DNA from: Deltaproteobacteria bacterium
Lineage (GTDB): Bacteria; Desulfobacterota; DSM-4660; Desulfatiglandales; HGW-15
DNA length: 5,852 nt
Direction of reading: 5' to 3'
NCBI GenBank assembly: GCA_019307805.1
Contig: JAFDIX010000207.1
Span: 1 to 5,852 of the forward strand
Of this stretch, positions 1 through 5,839 are shown piece by piece (the stretch's first letter is position 1; each line of letters opens with the position of its first letter). Below the pieces are notes generated by a model, which saw nothing but the letters and a program-made list of their open reading frames with translations, had not been told where the DNA came from and did not search any database. The position numbers were made by a program, and so were the translations under genes.

Positions 1-19
1 ATTTGATTCTTTGTTTCAT
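1..19 (-). CDS. Possible 5' end of a divergent gene (6 codons only)
   Basis: Read on the - strand, an ATG at 19-17 opens a frame encoding MKQRIK before the window ends. An in-frame TAA lies two codons upstream, so the frame cannot extend further back. A purine-rich AAAAGGAAA (34-26) sits at a reasonable ribosome-binding distance, with 9 nt between its GGs and the ATG. Nothing can be said about the product. The evidence is only a start codon plus a plausible Shine-Dalgarno, so chance is a real alternative. Confidence 0.27.
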
Positions 20-140
20 GGATTATTTCCTTTTGGAAGATGCTTGAAGGGGCACAGTAAATATCCGGGTCCAGAGGGCCCAGCTTTGGTTTACCCCTGA
101 AAGGCGACTCTCCATGAATCTGCTCTGTCCAACGCACTTA

Positions 141-168
141 TGGAGTGTTGGAGTAATGGAGTATTGGA
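141..168 (+). repeat. Array of 8-bp unit TGGAGTNN (left arm)
   Basis: Three tandem octamers share TGGAGT followed by two variable bases (GT, AA, AT), and then a partial fourth unit, TGGA. The period is exactly 8 bp. The same unit occurs in opposite orientation at 253-287, so the two arrays form an imperfect inverted repeat around 84 bp of unique sequence. Confidence 0.75.
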
Positions 169-252
169 AAAATGAAAATACAACACCGCTCTTCTGTAAC
201 TTTAACAGAGACCATCGGGATTCTCTGATGTATAGAGTTCACGAGCGCTAAA

Positions 253-287
253 CCATCACTCCAGTACTCCAATACTCCATCACTCAT
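253..287 (-). repeat. Array of 8-bp unit TGGAGTNN (right arm, inverted)
   Basis: On the + strand this reads as ACTCCA blocks at 258-263, 266-271 and 274-279, flanked by a partial CCA (253-255) and a degenerate ACTCAT (282-287), again with 8-bp spacing. It is the inverted partner of the 141-168 array. Together they could form a long imperfect hairpin or mark the two ends of a small non-autonomous element. I see no clear target-site duplication at the outer edges. Confidence 0.75.
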
Positions 288-323
288 TGAAACTGTTACA
301 GGCAGTGTCGTCTATCTCTGACC

Positions 324-370
324 CCCGCAATGCGGGACAGCACGGCCCATTGAAAATCCCGCCACGCGGG
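324..370. repeat. Two CCCGC-N3-GCGGG palindromes 34 bp apart
   Basis: The first copy is at 324-336 (spacer AAT) and the second at 358-370 (spacer CAC). Each can form a 5-bp GC-only stem with a 3-nt loop. Neither is followed by a T-tract, so they do not look like intrinsic terminators. They may be part of a dispersed intergenic repeat or a paired protein-binding site. The sequence alone does not decide. Confidence 0.5.
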
Positions 371-410
371 GAAGGACCAGGTTTTAAAAAGCAAAATAAC
401 TTCCCCGAAA

Positions 411-480
411 GACACAAAAAGACGTGTCCCCATGGGTTGCATTGCCCCTCTCATACAGCGTCTCAGGGGGCATGTCAATG
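411..480. repeat. Cluster of inverted repeats, REP-like
   Basis: GACAC at 411-415 pairs with GTGTC at 424-428 across an 8-nt loop. Further on, TGCCCC (443-448) pairs with GGGGCA (467-472), and CATTG (440-444) is mirrored by CAATG (476-480). Read on the - strand the first hairpin begins GGGGACACGTC. That wording resembles dispersed palindromes associated with IS200-like REP transposases in proteobacteria, but the link is from memory and no transposase gene is present here. Confidence 0.35.
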
Positions 481-490
481 AAATACAATC

Positions 491-526
491 GGTTTGACTT
501 GATAGGTGTTATCTGATAATCAAACC
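491..526. promoter_or_regulatory. Inverted repeat around the probable ileS promoter
   Basis: A perfect 7-bp inverted repeat, GGTTTGA (491-497) and TCAAACC (520-526), encloses 22 nt. The two arms overlap the putative -35 and -10 boxes, so the pair could be an operator or a hairpin in the leader. A 7-bp match in a spacer can also arise by chance. Confidence 0.3.
494..520 (+). promoter_or_regulatory. Weak sigma70-type promoter candidate for ileS-lspA-lgt
   Basis: TTGACT (494-499, 5 of 6 to the -35 consensus) is followed after 15 bp by GATAAT (515-520, 5 of 6 to the -10 consensus). The 15-bp spacing is shorter than the usual 16-18. Transcription would start near 527, giving a leader of about 29 nt, too short for a T-box or other large riboswitch. 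Confidence 0.4.
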
Positions 527-555
527 AGCATCATAAGGGATGGAGGCACACTTGA

Positions 556-3363
556 ATGGATTATAAAAAAACTCTCAATCTCCCAAAAACCAGCTTTCCA
601 ATGAAGGCGAACCTGGTCAAAAAAGAGCCTGAAATGCTCGATCAATGGGAGAAAGAAGATCTGTACGGAAAGATTCGTGAAGCTTCTAAAGGCCGAAAGC
701 GCTACATGCTCCACGATGGTCCCCCCTATGCCAACGGCAATATCCACATGGGAACCGCCTTCAATAAGATACTGAAGGACATCATCATTAAATCAAAGCA
801 AATGGCCAATTTTGACGCGCCCTATGTTCCGGGCTGGGATTGCCATGGCCTCCCCATCGAGCACAGAGTGGATTCAGAGCTTGGAGCCAGGAAAAAGGAA
901 ATGTCCCAGACCCAGATAAGACAATACTGCCGTCAATATGCCGAGAAATTTATCGACATACAAAGAAACGAATTCAAGCGACTGGGGGTGTTCGGGGAGT
1001 GGGATAGACCCTATCTCACCATGAATTTTCCCTATGAAGCCATCACCATCAAGGAATTTGGGAAGTTTGCCCTGAATGGAAGCCTTGTGAAGAGCAAAAA
1101 GCCCGTTTATTGGTGCGCCTCCTGCCGGACCGCCCTTGCAGAGGCGGAGGTGGAATACGATGAACACACATCCCCCTCTATTTATGTTAAATTTCAGATG
1201 GTTACCGATCTCAGTCAGGACTACCCCGCCCTGAAGGGAAAAGATGTCTCTGTTGTCATTTGGACCACGACCCCCTGGACGATCCCGGCAAACCTTGCGA
1301 TCGCCCTGCACCCGGATCTTCCCTATGTGGCTGTAGATACGGGTGGGGACCAGGTTATGGTCCTGGCCGGTGGCCGGCTAGATGAGTGCATGGATAGCTT
1401 TGGTATCACATCCTATGAAATCATTGCTGAACTGGATGCCGGTAAATTAGAGAATCACAGGGCAAGGCACCCCCTCTATGACCGGGAATCCCTCATTGTC
1501 CTCGCACCCTATGTGACCCTTGAGGCAGGAACCGGCTGTGTGCACACAGCGCCTGGACACGGACGTGAAGACTATGAAACGGGACTGGCCTATGATCTTG
1601 AGATCTACTCACCCCTGGATGATGCAGGGTGTTTCACGGAAGACGTGGAATACTTTGCAGGCCTCAACGTGTTTGATGCCAATGAGGTCGTAAACAATAA
1701 GCTTGGGGAAATGGACGCACTCCTGAAGAAAGAGGACGTGAGCCATGAATATCCCCATTGCTGGAGATGCAAAAAACCGGTCATCTTCCGGTCTACGGAA
1801 CAATGGTTTATCTCCATGGATAAAATGGACCTCAGAAAAAAGGCCCTGAAGGCCATCAAGGAGGTTTCCTGGATACCCGGCTGGGGGCAGGATCGTATTT
1901 ACGGACTTATCGAAAAGCGGCCGGACTGGTGTATCTCCCGCCAGAGGGCCTGGGGCGTCCCCATCACCGTCTTCCACTGTCAGGATTGTAACAGTCTGGT
2001 CATTTCAAAGGAAATCCTTGATCACATTTTCAAGATGGTGCAGGTCGCCGGTGCAGATGTCTGGTTTTTGGAGCCGGCAGAAAATCTCATGCCCCCCGGA
2101 ACAAAATGTGCTGAATGCGGTTCCAGCCAATTTGAAAAAGAAACCGATATCCTGGACGTCTGGTTCGACTCAGGGGTCAGCTATGCGGCCGTGATGGAGG
2201 CGAGGGAATATCTGGACAGCCCCGCAGATCTCTACCTGGAAGGAAGTGACCAGCATCGGGGATGGTTTCACAGCTCCTTGCTCTGCTCAGTGGGAACCCG
2301 GGAAACGGCCCCCTATAAGGCTGTTTTGACCCACGGCTTTGTCGTGGACGGGGCCGGTAAAGCCATGCACAAATCTGCAGGCAACGTCATATCCCCGAAA
2401 GATCTGATCAGGGATTTTGGGGCGGAGATCATCAGGCTCTGGGTAGCCGGTGAAGACTATCGTGACAACATCCGTCTCTCTGACGAGATTTTACAGAGGT
2501 TGACAGAGGCCTACCGCCGTATCAGAAACACCTGTCGCTATCTGATGGGAAACCTCTATGACTTTCATCCTGCCGAAGACGGGGTTGCCTATGACCAGAT
2601 GATGGAATTGGACCGCTGGGCCCTCCACCGACTTCAGGAGGTCAATGAGAGGATTCTCGCGGCCTATGACAGTTTCGAGTTCCATCCCGTGTACCATGGT
2701 CTCCACAATTTTTGTGTCCTCGACCTGTCCTCCTTTTACCTGGATATCATCAAGGACCGTCTCTACGTCTCCCCCGCCAAATCGGTGGCCAGGAGATCCG
2801 CCCAGACTGCCATCCATGAAATCCTGGAGGTCCTTGTGAGGCTCATGGCCCCCATCCTTTCCTTCACCGCCGATGAAATCTGGGGGAACATGGAGGGTGC
2901 TGAACGGCTGCACAGCGTCCATATGGATCTCTTTGTCCCGGTAAAGGCCGAGTACAGGGACCAGGATCTGGCCGGCCGCTGGGAAAACATTATCCGTGTT
3001 CGGAAAGAGGTAACCAAGGCACTTGAGCTTGCCAGAAAGGAAAAGCGGATCGGCCACTCCCTGGATGCCGCCGTAATCATCGGCCTCCCCGAGAAGCTCC
3101 TGGACGCCCTGAAACCATACCAGGAACAGCTCAGGGCCATTTTTATTGTCTCATCGGTACAAACCGTCCCTGCCGAAGAAATGTCAGAGGGTTTTGAGAG
3201 TGATGAGATAAGCGGCCTCAGGGTGAGTGTTGCCCCCTCTAAAGCTCCAAAATGCGACCGCTGCTGGGTACATGACCATTCCATCGGGGAGAGCAGGGAA
3301 AACCCCACCATCTGCGCCAGGTGTCAAGAAGCCCTCTTGGAAGTGGGGCAAGGGACAGCGTGA
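556..3363 (+). CDS. ileS: Isoleucyl-tRNA synthetase
   Basis: Cytoplasmic class I synthetase that charges tRNA-Ile with isoleucine using ATP and hydrolyses mischarged Val-tRNA. The 935-aa length is that of a complete bacterial enzyme (E. coli 938). Visible in order: the HIGH-type motif as H64-M-G-T67; the CP1 editing domain with TTTPWTIPAN (237-246) and GTGCVHTAPGHGRED (325-339, D339 matching the editing aspartate); DVWFDSG (534-540) and GSDQHRGWF (563-571); the KMSKS loop as A603-M-H-K-S607; then the anticodon-binding region. Cysteine pairs occur at 187/190 with 402/405, 475/478 with 518/521, and at the C-terminus 900/903 with 920/923, the last being the zinc finger of IleS1-type enzymes. The ATG at 556 has GGAGG at 542-546, 9 nt upstream. 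HMGT and AMHKS depart from textbook HIGH and KMSKS. First gene of the block, with its stop overlapping the lspA start. Confidence 0.98.
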   Translation: MDYKKTLNLPKTSFPMKANLVKKEPEMLDQWEKEDLYGKIREASKGRKRYMLHDGPPYANGNIHMGTAFNKILKDIIIKSKQMANFDAPYVPGWDCHGLPIEHRVDSELGARKKEMSQTQIRQYCRQYAEKFIDIQRNEFKRLGVFGEWDRPYLTMNFPYEAITIKEFGKFALNGSLVKSKKPVYWCASCRTALAEAEVEYDEHTSPSIYVKFQMVTDLSQDYPALKGKDVSVVIWTTTPWTIPANLAIALHPDLPYVAVDTGGDQVMVLAGGRLDECMDSFGITSYEIIAELDAGKLENHRARHPLYDRESLIVLAPYVTLEAGTGCVHTAPGHGREDYETGLAYDLEIYSPLDDAGCFTEDVEYFAGLNVFDANEVVNNKLGEMDALLKKEDVSHEYPHCWRCKKPVIFRSTEQWFISMDKMDLRKKALKAIKEVSWIPGWGQDRIYGLIEKRPDWCISRQRAWGVPITVFHCQDCNSLVISKEILDHIFKMVQVAGADVWFLEPAENLMPPGTKCAECGSSQFEKETDILDVWFDSGVSYAAVMEAREYLDSPADLYLEGSDQHRGWFHSSLLCSVGTRETAPYKAVLTHGFVVDGAGKAMHKSAGNVISPKDLIRDFGAEIIRLWVAGEDYRDNIRLSDEILQRLTEAYRRIRNTCRYLMGNLYDFHPAEDGVAYDQMMELDRWALHRLQEVNERILAAYDSFEFHPVYHGLHNFCVLDLSSFYLDIIKDRLYVSPAKSVARRSAQTAIHEILEVLVRLMAPILSFTADEIWGNMEGAERLHSVHMDLFVPVKAEYRDQDLAGRWENIIRVRKEVTKALELARKEKRIGHSLDAAVIIGLPEKLLDALKPYQEQLRAIFIVSSVQTVPAEEMSEGFESDEISGLRVSVAPSKAPKCDRCWVHDHSIGESRENPTICARCQEALLEVGQGTA

Positions 3364-3851
3364 AAAAAAAGTATTTCCTCATAGTCTTCCCTTCATTGGC
3401 CATTCTTTTTTTGGACCAGATAACAAAATGGGGCATCCTCAGGATACTTGATATCCATCAATCCATAACAGTGATCCCAGGGTTCTTTAATCTGGTCCAT
3501 GTGCGAAACAGGGGAATGGCCTTTGGGTTTCTGAATCGGGCAGGGAGTGATCTGCCCTTCTATTTTTTGCTCTTTGCAACGCTGGGGGCGATTTTTTTTC
3601 TGGTTTTCTGGGCGTTAAAACTGAAACCGGAAGAGTATAGAATCCTGCCGGGACTCTCCCTCATCCTCGGGGGGGCAATGGGTAATCTCATTGACCGGAT
3701 CAGACTGCATGAGGTGATCGACTTTCTCGATTTTCAGATCGGCCACTTTCACTGGCCCGCGTTTAATGTGGCTGACTCGGCCATCACTGTGGGCACCCTT
3801 TGGGTCGCCTTTAACCTGTTATTCCGCCATTCCCCGAGACCTAGGGAATGA
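3360..3851 (+). CDS. lspA: Lipoprotein signal peptidase (signal peptidase II)
   Basis: Inner-membrane aspartic protease that cuts the signal peptide from diacylglyceryl-modified prolipoproteins, just before the lipidated cysteine. Starting at GTG 3360 it is 163 aa, the usual length. I prefer this start because it gives the standard Lys-rich N-terminus (MKKKYF) and a GTGA overlap with the ileS stop, implying translational coupling. AAGGGA (3350-3355) precedes it at a short spacing. The frame is also open from GTG 3321, which would add 13 residues inside ileS. Four hydrophobic segments are visible, about 6-22, 67-86, 95-111 and 138-156. Conserved sites are FLDQITKW (17-24), RNRGMAFG (49-56), GNLIDR (108-113), VIDF with D121 and FNVAD with D139. 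D121 and D139 match the catalytic aspartate pair. Lgt, the enzyme acting just before it, is encoded next. Confidence 0.96.
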   Translation: MKKKYFLIVFPSLAILFLDQITKWGILRILDIHQSITVIPGFFNLVHVRNRGMAFGFLNRAGSDLPFYFLLFATLGAIFFLVFWALKLKPEEYRILPGLSLILGGAMGNLIDRIRLHEVIDFLDFQIGHFHWPAFNVADSAITVGTLWVAFNLLFRHSPRPRE

Positions 3852-3873
3852 ACCAAACACTAACGAGTTTCCA

Positions 3874-4653
3874 ATGTATCCTACCCTTCTAACCCTCGGA
3901 CCATTGAATATACACACCTACGGTCTTTTTATCGCCATAGGTTTCATCATCGGTCTTCTGGTGGCCATGCACATCGGAAAATCCGAGGGATTCCAATCAG
4001 GCCAGGTGCTGGACATGGGTTTTATTGTTATCCTGTGTGCCATCATAGGATCGAGGCTTGCCTATGTCCTTTTGAATATTAGCTACTATGTGGATCACCC
4101 CCTGGACATCTTCAAAATGTGGCAGGGAGGCCTTGTCTTTTCCGGTGGGCTGGTGGCTGTTGCTCTTGCCATGATCTGGTATCTGAAACGCCGCCATCTC
4201 CCCTTCTGGAAGGTGGGGGATCTTTTTGCCCCTGCAATTGCCATTGGTCAGGGCATCGGGCGCATGGGGTGCTTCATGGCGGGCTGTTGTTACGGCAAAC
4301 CCACGGGTATGCCCTGGGGGATGATCTTCACGGATCCCAACACCCTGGCCACCCGGAATATCCCCCTTCACCCCACCCAGCTCTATGCCGCCCTGAGCGG
4401 GATACTTATCTTCGCCGTGCTCATGGTTCTCAGGGCCAAAAGAAAATTTGAAGGACAGGTTTTTTTGTGGTTTCTCATTCTCCACAGCACGAGCCGTCTG
4501 CTCATGGAACGCCTGCGAGGAGACGACAGGGGCTTGATCCCCGGAACCGAGATGAGCGTGACCCAGCTGATCGCCCTCCTCATCCTTATGACAGCCGTAG
4601 TCGCCCTCATGATAATGACCAGCAGGAAACCCACAGACCCCCCCCAACCCTAG
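3874..4653 (+). CDS. lgt: Prolipoprotein diacylglyceryl transferase
   Basis: Inner-membrane enzyme that transfers diacylglycerol from phosphatidylglycerol to the lipobox cysteine, the first step of lipoprotein maturation and the step before LspA. It is 259 aa with about seven hydrophobic stretches. Visible motifs: N-terminal GPLNIHTYG (9-17); WQGGLVFSGG (83-92); the Lgt signature GRMGCFMAGCCYGKPTG (129-145, with R130) and PWG (147-149); HPTQLYA (166-172); and the C-terminal R208-E212-R215-DDRG (217-220) region. The frame is open further upstream to ATG 3766, inside lspA, but homologues begin at MYP, so ATG 3874 is chosen. Its ribosome binding site is weak (GAG at 3865-3867). It lies 22 nt after the lspA stop. 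Oddities are S90, where many family members have histidine or an aromatic residue, and the cysteine-rich GCFMAGCC. The latter seems typical of a deltaproteobacterial-type subgroup. Confidence 0.96.
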   Translation: MYPTLLTLGPLNIHTYGLFIAIGFIIGLLVAMHIGKSEGFQSGQVLDMGFIVILCAIIGSRLAYVLLNISYYVDHPLDIFKMWQGGLVFSGGLVAVALAMIWYLKRRHLPFWKVGDLFAPAIAIGQGIGRMGCFMAGCCYGKPTGMPWGMIFTDPNTLATRNIPLHPTQLYAALSGILIFAVLMVLRAKRKFEGQVFLWFLILHSTSRLLMERLRGDDRGLIPGTEMSVTQLIALLILMTAVVALMIMTSRKPTDPPQP

Positions 4654-4673
4654 TGTGGTGCATCAAAAACACC

Positions 4674-5489
4674 TTAATGAATCGAGGGGCTGGTAAGCGA
4701 TTGGGCCAATGTCTTTATGGCATCCATGTATTCTGAAAGGCCCTTTATGAATATGTCGTTATGATCGGCACCTGGGATCATGAGCAGTCGCTTGTCTTGG
4801 GCACCGCAGGCCTCATACAGAGTTCGCCCTTCCTGAAAAGGTATCAGGTGATCTCTCTCTGCATGGATAATGAGGGTGGGTTTTTCAAACATTTGGATCT
4901 TCTCTACATTCTGAAACCCCTCTTCTTCCCTGAAGCCCAAGGACCCCACATCCACTCCCAGCAGTTCCAGAAGGGGTGAAGCATGGGCAAATCCACTCTC
5001 AATAATGAGCCCATCCATCTGCGCCGAATAATGGGCGGAAAGCTCCAGGGCAGAAGCGCTCCCCAGTGACCTGCCCATGACCACAATAGGTCCATCGTGC
5101 CCCTGGGACCTGAGCCTTTCCAGAATAAAGTGAAATATCACGTGGGCATCCCTCATCATGGCGGTGACAGTGGGCTTCCCTGTAGAACGTCCGTATCCAC
5201 GATAATCCACGGCCAGAAAGCCCATCCCCAGGCGGGTATACATCTGCCCTAAATCATCATAGTCCGCCACGATTTCGCCATTCCCGTGAAAAAAGAGGAT
5301 ACAGGGAGACGCTTTTTCAGCGCGGTGAAACCGTGCCCCAACGCAAATATCTCCTTGTACCGGAATAAGGATCTCCTCCACACCCTCAACAGACACGGTT
5401 TTTCCCCACTCTGGACGGGGGTGAAACAGTAATTTGAGAATTTCCAACTGATCAAGTCGGGTGTAATCAATCTTTGAAATGTCTATCAT
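4674..5489 (-). CDS. Alpha/beta-hydrolase, serine type, substrate unknown
   Basis: A complete 271-aa alpha/beta-hydrolase fold protein. HGNGE (68-72) supplies the oxyanion-hole region after the strand CILFF. VDYRGYGRSTG (94-104) is the usual conserved loop. The nucleophile elbow is G139-R-S141-L-G143, followed by the acid D213 in HAERDHLIP and the base H243 in GADHND, so the catalytic triad is S141-D213-H243. The layout resembles the BEM46/ABHD13-like group of serine hydrolases, whose substrates are mostly unknown; esterase or thioesterase activity is possible but not shown. There is no signal peptide or membrane segment, so it is probably cytosolic. AAGGG (5501-5497 on the - strand) lies 7 nt before ATG 5489. 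It is convergent with lgt with a 20-bp gap and is probably transcribed alone. No clear promoter was found upstream. Confidence 0.9.
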   Translation of the reverse strand: MIDISKIDYTRLDQLEILKLLFHPRPEWGKTVSVEGVEEILIPVQGDICVGARFHRAEKASPCILFFHGNGEIVADYDDLGQMYTRLGMGFLAVDYRGYGRSTGKPTVTAMMRDAHVIFHFILERLRSQGHDGPIVVMGRSLGSASALELSAHYSAQMDGLIIESGFAHASPLLELLGVDVGSLGFREEEGFQNVEKIQMFEKPTLIIHAERDHLIPFQEGRTLYEACGAQDKRLLMIPGADHNDIFIKGLSEYMDAIKTLAQSLTSPSIH

Positions 5490-5626
5490 ATTCCTACCCT
5501 TCCCCCCTTGCTTTGGCCGGTCTTCCTAAAAAACAGTGCTGATTCTGACGAGGCCCCTTCTGATCTTTATCTGGTCAAACCGGACAACGGTATTCACATT
5601 CCAGTCGGACCCTCATGATACAGCAT

Positions 5627-5650
5627 AGGGGACAGATTGCTATCCCTTTT
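5627..5650. repeat. Hairpin beginning GGGGACAGATT, REP-like
   Basis: AGGGG (5627-5631) can pair with TCCCT (5643-5647, one G-T pair) across an 11-nt loop, and three T follow. The GGGGACAGATT wording resembles dispersed intergenic repeats associated with IS200-like REP transposases. That is recollection of a family, not a search result. It could also serve as a weak terminator, though nothing on the + strand obviously needs one here. Confidence 0.28.
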
Positions 5651-5693
5651 CCTCTAGCCACAAATGGGGATTAGGACCCATTAATTCCATTCA

Positions 5694-5759
5694 TTAAGTT
5701 ACATTAATATAAAATAGTTTATGTTTTTTTACTGTCCGTGTAAGAGAAGGTTAAGTTAC
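5694..5759 (+). repeat. Direct repeat TTAAGTTAC, two copies
   Basis: TTAAGTTAC occurs at 5694-5702 and again at 5751-5759, 57 bp apart. The first copy overlaps a run of three CATTAA hexamers (5679-5684, 5692-5697, 5702-5707). The position just upstream of the right-hand promoter makes a regulator-binding role possible. In AT-rich DNA such short matches are weak evidence. Confidence 0.3.
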
Positions 5760-5775
5760 CCAGGACACAAAAAGC

Positions 5776-5804
5776 TTGACAAATTCTAATAAAATTAGTA
5801 TTTT
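5776..5804 (+). promoter_or_regulatory. Sigma70-type promoter for the gene starting at 5840
   Basis: A perfect -35 box TTGACA (5776-5781) is followed after 17 bp by TATTTT (5799-5804, 4 of 6 to the -10 consensus). Transcription would begin near 5811, leaving a leader of about 29 nt that contains the ribosome binding site. The surrounding DNA is AT-rich. Confidence 0.6.
5786..5798. promoter_or_regulatory. Palindrome CTAAT-AAA-ATTAG in the promoter spacer
   Basis: A perfect 5-bp inverted repeat with a 3-nt centre fits exactly between the -35 and -10 boxes and abuts the -10. A protein bound here would block RNA polymerase, so this is a candidate operator. Further CTAAT half-sites occur at 5810-5814 and 5844-5848. 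No regulator is encoded in the window to match it with. Confidence 0.35.
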
Positions 5805-5839
5805 GCTTCCTAATCTTGTATAGGAGCAGGTATCAAATC

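Larger units (their letters stand above)
20..555. other. Long non-coding spacer upstream of ileS
   Basis: No convincing gene is seen here. Two overlapping short frames exist at about 287-481 (+) and 296-478 (-). They lie over inverted repeats, have no family resemblance and lack good ribosome binding sites, so I do not call them. The spacer holds a small hairpin (67-72 with 76-81, one G-T pair, loop AGA), two oppositely oriented 8-bp-unit arrays, two CCCGC palindromes, further inverted repeats and the probable ileS promoter. No tRNA-like fold and no T-box leader were recognised. Confidence 0.7.
5490..5839. other. Spacer between two divergent genes
   Basis: About 350 nt without a supportable gene. 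The part near the hydrolase is GC-balanced and holds a possible REP-like hairpin (5627-5647). From about 5678 to 5820 it becomes clearly AT-rich and carries short repeats (CATTAA three times, TTAAGTTAC twice) and a strong-looking promoter reading to the right. It should contain control signals for both flanking genes. I could not find a well-spaced -35/-10 pair for the - strand hydrolase. Confidence 0.6.

Noticed and set aside
141..287. CRISPR array
   Set aside because: The repeat unit is only 8 bp, in direct tandem without spacers, and inverted between the two clusters; no cas gene is present.
287..481. Short open frames of 64 aa (+) and 60 aa (-) over the same stretch upstream of ileS
   Set aside because: They overlap each other on opposite strands, lie on palindromic repeats, have no recognisable motif and lack good ribosome binding sites.
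482..555. T-box leader for ileS
   Set aside because: No specifier stem, T-box consensus sequence or antiterminator was seen, and the distance from the promoter to the start codon is only about 35 nt.
874..1311. Long - strand frames inside ileS (also 1609-1977, 2491-3057 and 2763-3311)
   Set aside because: They lie opposite a strongly conserved, fully supported ileS reading frame and show no motif of their own; they are shadows of its codon use.
3321..3359. Longer lspA starting at GTG 3321, and longer lgt starting at ATG 3766
   Set aside because: The extra residues lie inside the preceding gene and do not fit the family N-termini. GTG 3360 and ATG 3874 give the expected lengths and openings.
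3997..4647. 216-aa - strand frame opposite lgt
   Set aside because: It lies wholly antisense to the conserved Lgt sequence, and the His/Gly/Pro-rich composition is typical of a shadow frame.
5627..5650. Intrinsic terminator
   Set aside because: The stem is only 5 bp with a G-T pair, the loop is long and the T-run short; no + strand gene ends nearby.
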